NCBI GenBank assembly: GCA_018340375.1 | Contig: JAFFJZ010000004.1 | Span: forward strand, 31,160,001 to 31,224,000 | Length of the DNA: 64,000 bases | Direction: 5' to 3' | Source: Gonatopus flavifemur | Taxonomy: Eukaryota > Arthropoda > Insecta > Hymenoptera > Dryinidae | Part shown: piece by piece, positions 35,514-46,880 of the stretch | Layout of the letters: each line of letters starts with the position of its first letter | How positions within the stretch are numbered: the stretch's first letter is position 1 | The notes under the pieces: model-generated | Told to the model about the DNA's origin: nothing | Seen by the model: only the letters and a program-made list of their open reading frames with translations | Database searches by the model: none | Made by a program: the position numbers and the translations under genes

Positions 35514-38500
35514 AACCACTCACGTCTTATAATCCCACCTCTCTCAATGACTCGTGTATTCACAAACTTACAGTATGCCACGTAAATGCTCAATCTTCAA
35601 CGGCACACTTTATTGAGTTTTCATTTTTTGTTGCTGAAAGTAATTACGACATTCTAGCTGTATCGGAAACATGGTTCAAACCTGAATTAGATAACAGCCT
35701 CCAGGCACTTGAAGGTTACAATACTTTTCGTTGTGATGATAGGATTGGTCGTGGCGGTGGTGGTGTATGTTTCTATGTTAGGACGCATCTTAGAGCACAA
35801 ACTGTGGCTTCCTCGCAGCCAAGCCTACATGCTGGCGCTCCTCATGTTGAATATCTTTTCTTGGAAATATCTGGCATACAATTGCGCAAACCACTTATTG
35901 GCGTCGTTCACCGCCCTCCAGAAGTCGCTTATCGTGAATTTGAGAAAGTACTAACTGATATTGCATCTGACTATGAAGACAGCATTATCATGGGTGCTTG
36001 TAACACGGATCTTTACTCAGATAGTTACGATCGCCAGTATCTTCTCAGACTTTTCTCGAGCCTGAATTTGTTTTCGGTTCCTTTCAATCCCACTCACCAC
36101 ACCGTGACCTCATCAACCTGGCTTGACATCTGTTTGGTGAACGATCTAAACAATGTTTCCTCTCATGGACAACGAGACATGTCTATTCTGTCTAAATACG
36201 ATTTTATATCGACTGAATACTCCTTTGACCATCTAAAAAGTCCTGCTCAAGTTTTCTTACGACGGGATTTTGAAAGTCTCAACTTGGACATGCTCGCTCA
36301 ACAAATTACTAACTGGTCCAATAACTTTTCATCTATGTCGAATGACATATGCTCTAGTGCTAGTCATCTGAACTCTACCTTACTTTACTTGCTTGAGCAA
36401 CATGCTCCATTGAAACGAGTAGTTCAGCGACGTCCCCCAGCACCTTGGTTAACAAATGGGCTCAAAGATCTTATACGTGGAAGAGAAAAAGCCAGACGAA
36501 CTTTCCTGCGTAGCCACAACGAAGCCAAACGGATTGAGTATGTCAAACTGAGGAATCTGACAGTCTCCTTGGTAAGGAAATCTAAGAGAGATTTTTACGC
36601 CTCTAAGCTAGGCGCTATCGAAGATTCATGTCTTCTTTGGAAAGGGCTAAGCAACCTTCACATCATTAAATGCAAAACGTCCCCGTCAATACTTTCAGAT
36701 ATTTCCTCTGACTCTCTGAACGAAGATCTCTGCTCCGCATATGGACCCGCCGCTTCCTCACCTCCTACAATATTACCTACTAGCCTACAGTTTGACGACT
36801 CTCAGTTCTTCTTTCCACATATTACTCCGAACATGATATCACAATGCTACCACTTTGAACCTTCTGATTCCTTACCTTCAGGTCATCTTCCGGGCTCGTT
36901 CCTCTCTACCTGCTCCCCTTTTCTTTTCTTCATTATCCTTGACATGTTCGATACATCCCTGTCTGCCTCCACGTTTCCTGAGTGCTGGAAAAAATCCGAC
37001 ATCACTCCTATTCCCAAAATTAATAATCCTACATCCGCTAGTGATTTCAGACTTATCTTACTGTTATGTGAATTCTCCAAAATACTAGAGAAATTAGTCT
37101 CCAAATTCATCAATTCGTACCTATCCATAAACGATTTGCTTGATCCATCCCAGTGTGGCTTTATTCAAAATCGGTCTACTCAAACTGCTATATTGGAAGT
37201 CACCGAAGACGTTCGGCTCGCGATAGACGAGCGTATGATAACTGTTCTAATTTGTTCTGACTTCTCCAAGGCTTTCGATTCAGTCGACCATGCTATTTTA
37301 ATTCAAAAACTGGCTGATTTAAACTTTTCTCAACCAGTATTGAAATGGATCTGGTCATACCTTACGGGATGGTATCAAGCGGTGCGCACCTTAAATGATA
37401 CCACGGAATGGTTACCAGTGACGTCTGGCGTTGCGCAAGGTTCTTGCCTGGGCCCCTTGCTCTTCACATTATACACCTTGGACGCCAACACCGTTGTACG
37501 CCACGGTGAAATAGTCAAGTTTGCCGATGACTTCCAGATGTACTATCATACGCATGCTCGTGAGCTTGTAGCGTGCATAAGCCGTATAAATACCGAGATA
37601 TCGTTCTTTTCTGATTGGTGTACCAGAAATTTGCTCAAGCTGAATCCGAGTAAAACTCAATGGATGATCTTGGGATCATCTCGGTATGAATACAGCCTTC
37701 GCCGAAAAAACGTCTATTGAATAATGAGAGGAGTTCCGCTCTTCGAGCAACCAAAGAATAAAAACATCTAGATTTTCAATTTTCCTTCTTTACTGACCTT
37801 CCAGCTCGTTGATACATGTGAAGTGAAATTATAATTATATTCATGAAGAGATAGTTCGCTTGAAAAGAAGAAACTTTCGTTGAGAAAAATTAAGATAAAG
37901 TTAAGATACTATAATGAAAAATATAATGACACAATTCCATGTCTGGCCAGAGCATAAGTAAACCATACTCACATCCACTCTACACACATACATACAGTCG
38001 GTGGCCACCTCCGAAGTGATGTATCCAATGATAGGATGTCGATGATATCCGTGGAGTAGCGTCTTCGAAAGGGCCTCACGTTTAGAAAATAAAACGAAAT
38101 GTAGTCCAGGAGACTCCGGAGTGCAGATAAGTGATCATCTTCTTCATGAGTCAATCGCACTAGTAATTCCGTGTCGACCGTATTAATAGCGGAGGAGAAC
38201 GTTTGAAAAGCACGTGGCGAACGATACGAAGCGACAGAGATTCGAGACCGCGACGATAAGCAACGTGCTATGATATAAGTAATTGACCCGACGAAAATCG
38301 ATCACCGTCTGAAGCGATGATCTAGTTCAATAGCTTGTCGAACGACACGGAGAAGGGGTAGCACGTTACTGAGATACCGCCATAGATGGTTTGACATGTA
38401 CGTTAATTGATCGGGCTCTAACACGGTATATTAATGATATCAATCTCGAGCTCCCACCCAAAACCCAAGTCGGCGACATTCAAATTCCTTATTCCCCCAG

Positions 38501-39060
38501 CATGAAGACCCTCGGTGTTACGATAATTCCCACCTTGAATTGGAGTAGTCAAGCCGTATCTACTTGCGATAAAGTTTTCAGAGTGCTCTCACAGCTCAGG
38601 CGACATAGTAATTTTTTCTCTTGGAAACTTGAAGTCGATCTAATTACTACACTTATCCTTCCTCTTTCTGATTACTGCTGCTTAGTTCTCCTCGACATCT
38701 CGGTAGTCGACAATCTTCCGCACTTTAGGCTGGCTCAAGCTTGCTGAGCGTAGGAAGTATTTCCTTGGGTGCTTTTTATATCAACTTTTTGAGAATAGGG
38801 GACCCAAAATTCTTTTTGACCCTTTTTTTCGGGCTATCGTCCGGGGAACGCAGATGTTTTCTAGAAACAACCCCGATTTATTGACAATTCCCCAACATCG
38901 AGCGGAGTGCTATGGTCGTTCCTTCACAATATCAGGTATGAGGTTCTGGAACTCACTCCCTCCTCCGCTCAGGATCGCATGCTTCGGAGTGTTTAAGAAT
39001 GAACTTCTTAAATACTTGTTAGCCGGTGGACATGCGGAGTGTTCGGTATGGCTCTCTCCT
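35514..39060 (+). pseudogene. LINE 2 ORF2, interrupted and mutated
   Basis: The endonuclease region (VCHVNAQSS, VSETWF, GRGGGGVCFYV) and RT (SDFSKAFDSVDH, SGVAQGSCLGPLLF, VKFADDFQMYY) form one frame to 37686. After the solo LTR the frame resumes at 38424 in the phase expected if 737 bp plus one 5-bp duplication are discounted. It continues through MKTLGVTIIPTLNW to a frameshift and a deletion of about 25 codons near 38735. The C-terminal part (LLTIPQHRAECYGRSF) follows in another frame near 38854-39060. The endonuclease motif reads GACNTDL where LINE 1 has GDWNTDL, so a catalytic aspartate has been lost. This copy is dead. Confidence 0.85.
37687..38423. mobile_element. Solo LTR (737 bp) inside LINE 2
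   Basis: Starts TGAATACAG and ends GCTCTAACA (TG...CA), and is bounded by a perfect 5-bp direct repeat CGGTA (37682-37686 and 38424-38428). It contains AATAAA words (about 37757 and 38090). The flanks fit together as continuous LINE 2 coding sequence in register. A 5-bp duplication fits Ty3/gypsy- or BEL-type elements; no internal region remains, as after LTR-LTR recombination. Confidence 0.88.
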
Positions 39061-39207
39061 TGGAAGTCAAGTTTTTTTTTCTTTTTTCGTGAAGTTCTCG
39101 TTATTGTTTTGGAATTTTGTATTTTGGTTACTTAGTTTTAATTTACTGATCATATTGTACATCTGGTTTTTGTTCAACAGGGTTCTACCCTAAAATATGC
39201 AACAAAT

Positions 39208-39316
39208 GTATCTATCTACCTATCTATCTATCTATCTATCTATCTATCCATCCATCCATCCATCCCTCCCACCCACCCTCTCTCCCTCCCCTCTCTCTCT
39301 CTCTCTCTCTCTCTCC
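39208..39316. repeat. LINE 2 tail: (TCTA)n, (CATC)n then (CT)n
   Basis: Successive simple repeats TCTA, CATC, CCTCCCA and CT follow the LINE 2 3' UTR. Tetranucleotide tails are usual for CR1/L2-like LINEs that lack poly(A). Confidence 0.85.
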
Positions 39317-39870
39317 TAATTCGATCACACTTATTTCTATTGAAATGGTCAATGCTCACTCCAGTAGTATATGCTCTGAAGGCCTGCAAGAGCAGAGATT
39401 CTCAATTATCGCTCAATCTGAATTAGAGCCGATTTCATCCATTTATTTGTATGCTATGATTTTTGAATTTCAGGACAACTGTTTTGACATTTTGTGTGAT
39501 TGATCATAGTGAAGAATGTGATGTTAATTATTAGAAGAGGAACAATTCACCTTCAGGGTTGAAGTGAAGAATATGTTGATACATTCATCGTTGCGAAAAT
39601 CCATTGTGGTTCCTGATGTTCTTTGTACAGGGTGTCCAGCGTCGGTGGCATACTGGATTCCCTGACTTTTCCCTGACATTTCCCTGATCATTCGAAAATT
39701 TTCCCTGACCTATTCTAAAATCCAAACATTTGTCGAATTATAACTCATATTTCATCTTATTTTGATACTTGAAAGAATGATTTGAATAAAAAATTATTTT
39801 GGGGTCAACAGGCACACCTCTCATAGCAATAAGGCATCTTCTAATTATTTCTGATTATCATAATTGCATA
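39317..39870. other. No gene; TTTCCCTGA repeats
   Basis: No coding sequence seen. At 39630-39710 CAGGGTGTCCAGC is followed by several CCCTGAC.TTTCCCTGA words, the look of a DNA-transposon end, but no partner end was found. Confidence 0.45.
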
Positions 39871-40124
39871 CACTGTAAAAAATATTCGGGATTTTCCCTT
39901 ACCTATGTAGAGGAAATTTCCTATACTTGTACGGGGAAAGCGAATTCCCGTACACGTATAGGAATTTTCACATAAAAATATATCAAAATTGCTGTTTTCA
40001 TGAGATTTTCACTGTTAATTTTATAGGACTTTTCCCGAAATTTACGGGGAATTTCCTATCCATGTATGTGTTAATTACTTCACATACATGTATGTGGAAT
40101 TTCCCATAAAAATTTTTTACAGTG
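39871..40124. mobile_element. MITE, TA target, 254 bp
   Basis: CACTGTAAAAAAT is inverted as ATTTTTTACAGTG and flanked by TA on both sides (39869-39870 and 40125-40126). The interior has GGGGAA/TTCCCC and TACATGTATG-type palindromes. Confidence 0.85.
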
Positions 40125-40354
40125 TAGACAGTGTAAATATAAGGAAAATTAATAGGAAAAATCTTTTTCCGTTCTTTTTCCTAGTTAACCTTCAGGGGAC
40201 CAGCACCGTCACTGGAGTGGCACTATGGGAAAGTTATGCTTAAATGATATAAAATACTTTTTTATCTTTTCTTTACTGGGAATATCAACACAAAAAGTTG
40301 AAAATACCGGCTCCCTGAATTTTAAATACTTGTTCAAAATTTCTGATCTGAGTA

Positions 40355-40548
40355 CACGGAGAAAAATAGATACTAATCGGTATAAAAAGTTCAATACTGG
40401 GTAGTATATGAGGACAAGCATCTAAATTATACAAATTTTTTCCAGTCCTTGATATCCATAATGGTTATTGGGGACTGGAAAAAATTTGTATAGTTGATCT
40501 AAATGCTTTTCCTCATAATATACTGGTTGGTATCGACTTTTCTCCGTG
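40355..40548. mobile_element. MITE, TA target, 194 bp
   Basis: CACGGAGAAAA is inverted as TTTTCTCCGTG with TA on both sides (40353-40354 and 40549-40550). The arms match to the centre (ACAAATTTTTTCCAGTCC on both strands). Confidence 0.88.
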
Positions 40549-40556
40549 TAAGCATA

Positions 40557-41503
40557 CACGGAAAAAAAGATCAGTTGAAACAACTATTCAACTAGTGCGG
40601 GTATATGGACTCGTTTTTCCCGTTAGAATAACAATTTTATTCATTGATTCAACTGATTCAAATGATAAATTACTCAAAATTGGTTAAATCAATCAAAGAA
40701 TTTGTTACTCTAACGAGAAAAAATGGATCTATATGCGCTCACAAATTAAGAGGGGATCCTGCTTCAGGAGGCTTAAAAAGAGTTTTTTTGACTAAATTTT
40801 CAAATTCGAAAAAAATAATTGAATGAAACGAATTTCTTGGGATATTTTATGTATGTTTCAACTGAATAAAAAAATGTTTCCCAACGTGAAATGATCAGAT
40901 ATACAAGAGTTATGTCTACATTCGTTAAGCACCTCGCAACTAAAGTCTCCAATCGGTGGGAAAAATCCAGCTCGTAATTCTTGATGGAAACGGAAAACCA
41001 AAAATATTTCAAATTGTGGTATATTTTCTTCTATGTGAACCTAAAAAATACAGGAAGAATCGTGAAATTATAACTTTTCTCGGGTTTAAACGAAAAAATG
41101 CATTTTCTTGAATCCCAAAAAACCACTTCAAGGTGCTAAAGAAATGATCGGAACAGACTTTTTAGCCAATTTTTTAGGTTCACATAGATGGAAATACAAA
41201 ACTGGAGATCATAGGCTTTAGGTCGTTTGAATTGGACATTTAGTTTTTTTTTGCAATCACGCCCACCAATTTATAATCACTGTGAGAATGGGAACTGGAA
41301 AAAATGCATTCCATTTCATCATTCCACGCTAAAAAAAATGGTTTCATAAACTTCGAATATACATGAGAATATCCCAAAAAGTTGAATTCATTCAATTATT
41401 TTCTCTTCACCCAAAAAAAATTTTCAAACGAAACCAATTTTTTTAGACCTCCTGGAATAGGATCCACCCATGAATACTCATTTCACCTAATTTTTTTTTC
41501 CGT
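40557..41503. repeat. Large foldback element with nested MITE
   Basis: CACGGAAAAAAA at 40557 pairs with TTTTTTTTCCGTG at about 41490. GGATCCTGCTTCAGGAGG (40756) pairs with CCTCCTGGAATAGGATCC (about 41448), and inner arms (TATGTGAACCTAAAAAAT at 41033) pair with the right half at about 41176. The left arm holds an additional palindrome, about 40590-40750, centred on CCGTTAGAATAACAA and TTGTTACTCTAACG, which looks like a younger MITE inserted into it. Confidence 0.75.
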
Positions 41504-41964
41504 GAGATGATACACGTTTCATTTGACTAAGAAGCTCATCGAATGTAATGAAAACAAATTCAATGAGATTATGTCAGAATATTGCACAGTTGTTATTGAG
41601 ATTTGATGAAATGCAATATGTGTTTGTACCCAGGCTGATAAAATCAATCCTTTCAGTACAGGGTATTAAGGGCTTTGTACATAAATTGAGAAATTTTTTT
41701 GACTCATTTCTGTTTATGGTATTGAATATTCACTATGAAAAATGTTCATACCACACACTGTAATACATTCGATTAGAGCAGAATGATACAAAAAATATGG
41801 ATATTTTTCGATAGGTATATTGCTCGAAAAAATTCATTCATCGGAGTTTTCATCGGATGAATGATTTGAATGATCTCATTGGAATAACTGAAAATCACAC
41901 TCATACGATCACAAGATCCATTATTTTCATCGCTTATAATGACTATCAGAGGGTACAAAACATT

Positions 41965-42665
41965 CAATGTTAATTATCATAACATCAATAATCTCTTTGA
42001 GTGAAAACAGAAGTGGATTATAAATTGAAATTGCTTCATAAAATAACATGGAATACTTTTTCTTAAAAACAGATGACTCTTACTAGGATGAGATGTAATA
42101 ATCAGTTTCTAATACTGTCTGTTGCTATCCATATACATGAATGTTTCAGTGAACAATGAATAATTATTATATGAAGGAAATGTTTTTGTACTACGAAAGT
42201 ATCTACATATAAAGGAAAAAATATAAAAATTCACAAAACAACTAATACACTATAATTCACATTGCACAATGTTTTATATGTCTTTTTCAATAGAACCAAC
42301 TCATAGCCGAATGACTATCTTAACATAAATAATTGAATGGTAATCATTAATCATAACATAAATCTCTTCGATTAAAAACAGGAACGAATAATAATTTGAA
42401 GTACCGTCATAGAATAACATAAAATAATTATTTATAAAAATAGGTCACTGTTTTACTGCGATAAGTAGTAATAAACAGCCTTGAATACTGTTTGTTGCTA
42501 TATTCAAAATTGGATATCTTTTGGTGAATCATGAATAATTTTTATATGTATATTGAAAATGCTTTCCAGGTACTGATTATCATGCAAAAATTAAAAATAT
42601 ATCGAAGTTTACAGAAAACTATAATTTTGATTGCTTAATATTTGCGATTTCTTCTACAATAGAAG
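41965..42665. repeat. ~370-bp degenerate tandem duplication
   Basis: 41965-42300 and 42335-42665 align at an offset of 369-374 bp. Examples: ATCTCTTTGA 41991 / ATCTCTTCG 42362; AATACTGTCTGTTGCTAT 42111 / AATACTGTTTGTTGCTAT 42484; ATGAATAATT 42157 / 42531; CTATAATT 42250 / 42619. The second copy includes the stop codon and last ~15 codons of the hAT-like gene, so the duplicated unit is the 3' end of that gene plus its downstream flank. Confidence 0.75.
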
Positions 42666-44895
42666 CAGACTCACGCGCAACATTTTCTAATAGTTTTTTC
42701 TTTTTATCTAGTAAATTCTTAATAGCTTTCGTATCTTTCTCTTGTTTTTTTTTCAATAATCTTTTTTCCATGTTTTCTTTCCTCTCTTTCTCTAAGGTTG
42801 CTTTGTACACTGCATGCGCGTTTCTTGCAGACTGAATCAGACTTTCAGATACTATAAAAGATTCTAGATTATTTCCATTCGCTAATATTGCATCGTGAAT
42901 GATTCTGTGGGCAATCAAGGACCTTTCAGTGTGATTTTCAACTACGGATTCTTGATTTATTGAGAATCCTCGCTCCAAAAACGCGTTCCCATGGGATAGA
43001 ATTAATATGATTTTGATAAATTTCAGTAAATTCGAATATTTTATCGGATTATGAACATCAATCATCTGAATCAAAAAGTGATCAAGACGTGTTTTCTCTC
43101 TATCAAAATTCCTCAAATTCTGTTGTACATCAGGTATTTTACAAAATTTCTCAAATTCTCGTTGTACTTCATCAGCTTCTGAGCCTGTTAATATTTCATT
43201 CTCTATCAACTGACTTAGTGCTATGTCTAATCGTTTCTCAGCTTTAGAGTATGTCAACATTATTTCAGGATCAAGACAAGAAATTCCTCTAACAATAAAA
43301 TATTTCAGTGGTGATCGTTCCATAATTTTTTGCAAAAAAATCTCAGAACAGTTCAACATTTCATTTTTGAATTTCAATACTTCTAATGGCTTGACTTTTT
43401 TGACATGACTCAATGCATTTTCCACCATGAATCCAATTTCAATTTCATTAGCAGTTAAAAAGTTGTCTGCTTTTTTAACATCAATTCGAGGTAAACTATG
43501 TTCTTCCAGAACTTCTGGCTTTATCACATTTTTCATCACGTTTTGTACTATTTCATATATTGATTCGTAAAGGAATGGAGCGAGTGGATCATTTGATTGA
43601 AATTCGGTTAAGAAAGACTCGAGTGAACTCGAAAATGATTGAAAAAAGGCGAGCTGAACATCTAAAAAAGGGTTTTTTATAGATTCAGATACAATATTGA
43701 AACTATTCGATTTTGGTATCGCTTCACTTTCAATACATTTGTCGACATACTTTCGTACTGATGGTAAAAGTTGCCTTGCTCTTTCAGCAACTTTTGAGTT
43801 CTCTACCCAATGAATTGAACAAAACTTCTGTGGAAATACCTGAGAATTAGGAAAAGCAATAAAATCTGCTCTACAACTTGGAATATTTTTGAATAAATTA
43901 TATAACGCTCGCAAAAACTCAATTATTCCCCAATTTGTACTGTTAATACCTGATCTGAACGCGCCATTAATTGTGTGTAAACCACAAGTTCCCAGGTTCA
44001 ATAATTTTTTACTCTCACAATTCTCGTTCATTTCCATACAAAACTTTTCAATAAATTTCAAGTTTACGTTAGGTCCATCCATCGATATTTGGGTGATATT
44101 TTTTTGCACTTCAGAAGATAGATTACTTTTGAATGCCTTCAATGAATCTTGAGAAGTTGTATACCCTGAGAAAACTGAAGTTACATATCTAGTAGAGACT
44201 TCATTCTTCTGAATGTCCCAGAATCTGGCTTCATCAGATCCAATCACTAAAACATCACATTGTTGAATTACAGATGTAATTTCTTTTTGAAAAAAATTTC
44301 CTAATCCAAATACAATAGTACTCGTATATGCTGCTTTGGTTCTTCCCAATTGCAATGTTTGTATCTCTTCTTTATCCGGATATAATTTTTTCAAAAGTGA
44401 AATACTTTGTTCTATGTCTGTCAAAGAAAAATGAGGCATTACTGAATGTAGACACCAAATAATTTCTATTTCTGTAATTTTGTTGTCCAATAGAAATTTT
44501 TCCAAATTCTTTTGTCTGGGTAGATTAATAGAAGATTCTGAATTTACATCTTCAGAAATGCAGTGTACGAGACAAGTTCCTGAACAAGATACAGGTCTTG
44601 CAACATCTGACATACTAGATTCGGAGGTGGAATTTCCATTCTTCTTAGACGCGGAAGTATTGATACTATGACAAATAGGCAAAGTAGAGTTTCGGATGTT
44701 TATGAGTTCATGATGTCTTTTTCCTTTCATATGACTTTTCAAAGCTCTTTCTCCCATGTTGCTCAAGGAAAACTCCACTTCACAAAGTGTACATAAAGCT
44801 GCATATGGATTATTTTCAATTGCTTTTATCCATGAATACTCCGCTTTATTACACCACATGGGGTTGAAGTGGCATTTTTTTGAAGTGGATGACAT
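42619..44895 (-). CDS. hAT-superfamily transposase-like protein, 758 aa
   Basis: A single uninterrupted frame. Residues about 35-63 form a BED/C2H2-like finger (CTLC ... HMKGKRHH). The core has IGSDEARF (about 222-229) and SMDGPNVN (about 270) as the first two acidic positions, then LNLGTCGLHTINGAF, CSIHWVENSK, a long helical middle, and the C-terminal AFLERGFSINQESV segment that carries the last catalytic glutamate and the dimerisation region. The final ~60 residues are a basic coiled coil rich in K and E. All parts of a hAT-like transposase are present and stop-free, so it may be active or domesticated. The start is the ATG at 44895 just before the first conserved tryptophan-cysteine block. 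Terminal inverted repeats or an 8-bp duplication around the gene were not found, which leaves host domestication open. The pseudogene at 5780-7302 is a distant relative. Confidence 0.85.
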   Translation of the reverse strand: MSSTSKKCHFNPMWCNKAEYSWIKAIENNPYAALCTLCEVEFSLSNMGERALKSHMKGKRHHELINIRNSTLPICHSINTSASKKNGNSTSESSMSDVARPVSCSGTCLVHCISEDVNSESSINLPRQKNLEKFLLDNKITEIEIIWCLHSVMPHFSLTDIEQSISLLKKLYPDKEEIQTLQLGRTKAAYTSTIVFGLGNFFQKEITSVIQQCDVLVIGSDEARFWDIQKNEVSTRYVTSVFSGYTTSQDSLKAFKSNLSSEVQKNITQISMDGPNVNLKFIEKFCMEMNENCESKKLLNLGTCGLHTINGAFRSGINSTNWGIIEFLRALYNLFKNIPSCRADFIAFPNSQVFPQKFCSIHWVENSKVAERARQLLPSVRKYVDKCIESEAIPKSNSFNIVSESIKNPFLDVQLAFFQSFSSSLESFLTEFQSNDPLAPFLYESIYEIVQNVMKNVIKPEVLEEHSLPRIDVKKADNFLTANEIEIGFMVENALSHVKKVKPLEVLKFKNEMLNCSEIFLQKIMERSPLKYFIVRGISCLDPEIMLTYSKAEKRLDIALSQLIENEILTGSEADEVQREFEKFCKIPDVQQNLRNFDREKTRLDHFLIQMIDVHNPIKYSNLLKFIKIILILSHGNAFLERGFSINQESVVENHTERSLIAHRIIHDAILANGNNLESFIVSESLIQSARNAHAVYKATLEKERKENMEKRLLKKKQEKDTKAIKNLLDKKKKLLENVARESASIVEEIANIKQSKL

Positions 44896-45214
44896 TGTAC
44901 TTCATTGACAATACAGGAGAAAAGAGATATGTAAAATTAGTATGCTTTCATAATCATCTCCATTGATTTCACAATTCACAAAATGCTAATTGATTGAGTG
45001 AAAATGAAGAATCTCTTCGAAAAATCATCATTATTACATCTTGAGGTAAGATGCAATAAAATTAAAACTATATTCATTCCTGCATATCTCAGCATGAATT
45101 GAATTCAATGAAGGAAATCCAAGACTATACTGATAAACATCAACAATTTTATCACGTGAAGTTTGGAACGAAAAATCATTTTTCAAAATTACTTTGAAAG
45201 AAAATGCTTCGTTA

Positions 45215-45845
45215 CCTTTGACTTTATAAGTATGGACTGCTAGTACCCCCACTTTTCCTATATAAACCCTGTGAGAAACGTGTGTCAAACATTGAACGAT
45301 ATTTTTCGATATTTAGGCTCCGCCCCAATAACCGGAAATGCGGGAATTCAAAATGTGCAATGAAGAATCGTAAAAAAATCCAATGATTTGAAAAAGATTA
45401 GAGGTTCCAATTCATCAACATTTGATATATTAATTATCTAATACAAATCTGTTCCTTATACTCATTGCATGATATTCCAAGTCTTTTCACATGAATTGCT
45501 GAGGAAATATGTATCGAGAATTTTATAGTACAACATTCAACTTACCTATACAATGGTACATGCGATTGATTTTCTCGATTTTTATATTTCTATCGGGTAT
45601 AATTACACCCTTGCACAAAAAAAACACCACCATTTCTTTGATTTATTAAAATTAGAATTTTTCAGTAAGAATTATTTTATCTGTTTACAACTTGTAGGTT
45701 AGATTGTATTTCAAAAGCAACACAACAATGAACAGCTGATCGGTCAATTTTAGTTTGTGGTTAGTGGAGGCGCTGCTAGCGCAATTCAATGTTGGCTACA
45801 GGTCTGAAGTTAGCAACTAGCAGTCCATACTTATATAGTCAAAGG
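45215..45845. mobile_element. MITE with 29-bp TIR and 6-bp target duplication
   Basis: CCTTTGACTTTATAAGTATG... (45215-45243) is inverted at 45817-45845 (…CATACTTATATAGTCAAAGG) with one mismatch. Outside lies TCGTTA on both sides (45209-45214 and 45846-45851). The interior has no long frame. The superfamily is not clear from the 6-bp duplication. It lies 320 bp upstream of the hAT-like gene, but its ends do not enclose that gene. Confidence 0.85.
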
Positions 45846-46361
45846 TCGTTACATTGTATGGGCAATTGTTATTCACTGATTTAATATCTAAATTCGCCTT
45901 TATTGTTCAGTCTAAAAATAATCCGCCAAGAAGAATAACAATGATTTAGTTCTAACAAAAAAGTGAGGTTGGAAAAAATGAAACGAGTACAGAATTTATA
46001 GAATACCAGTATTTTTGAGTAAATCTCAGGTTTGAGTATGATCAATGACATAAATCACATGAATTGTCAGGAACATAATAAATTTTCATGTATTTATGAA
46101 ATATCAATTATTTGTGCGAATGCATTATACTTATGGATTTCAGTTAGAGATACAGTACCTTTTTATTATAACCGTCGCTTTTGTTTCCCTTCGACTTTAT
46201 GTCACGAAAAAGTACTGTATACTAAAGATGCAACTCTATATCAAAAACATTACGATGAACAATTTTAAAAACGCATGAAAAATATACTATTTATTCTTGT
46301 ATGTACGGTTGTTTTGATTGAGAATCATGTGCACTCGACAACGTGAGAAACCTGTGATTAG

Positions 46362-46545
46362 TTTTATGGAGGGGATAACAACGGTCCCAGAGCAAAGCTA
46401 TTAGCAGAGTGGTTAGGTTCTGACACCACTCTGCGCAAGTACCTGTGGAATCGGATGAATGATTGGCTCAGCATTCAGCATAATCTAAAGCAGAGAGAAT
46501 TAGGTAGAGTGGAGATGGAAGGGTCAACTTCGAACGCGTCATCTG
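46362..46545 (+). CDS. Possible internal exon, unrecognised protein
   Basis: An open block follows AG at 46360-46361 and reads FYGGDNNGPRAKLLAEWL ... RKYLWNRMNDWLSIQHNLKQ, then ends at a consensus donor (CTG|GTGAGT, 46546). Base composition is richer in GC than the surroundings, and the peptide has amphipathic, protein-like composition. The acceptor lacks a good pyrimidine tract. I do not recognise the family and see no partner exon. It could equally be a fragment of a transposon gene. Confidence 0.35.
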
Positions 46546-46880
46546 GTGAGTAGGTTGACGCAACGGTAATTCCTCAATAGATCGAATACTTTATACTCCG
46601 AACGATCATCAGGTCGAAATTCATTTTTTCGAAAATCTGTTATATCGAAAGTTCAATATTCCGAATGTGTGATAGACAAGTCATGAGTGTCCCTTACTTG
46701 TAGATTATACAGGAAGAACCAATCAGGAGTTTTTGGAATAATGATCATTCGGAACATTCCGATTTTGGATAACATTTTGCGATCTTGTGTGCTTGGACGC
46801 TGCATACCCACACAACACGCTGGTATCGATGTATTCATGAATAATTCTTTATGAATTCATCGTGGGATTTTTTAAGAGTC

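Larger units (their letters stand above)
35373..39207 (+). mobile_element. LINE 2, 5'-truncated relative of LINE 1
   Basis: Starts inside the last part of ORF1 (frame to 35512), continues with ORF2 and ends in (TCTA)n. It has the same organisation as LINE 1, with many substitutions, so the two belong to related families. It lies directly behind the (CT)n that ends LINE 1, in the same orientation, and is interrupted by a solo LTR at 37687-38423. Confidence 0.85.

Noticed and set aside
46381..46440. tRNA-like words (GCAGAGTGGTTAGGTTC)
   Set aside because: No cloverleaf could be drawn: no acceptor or anticodon stem in the right positions.
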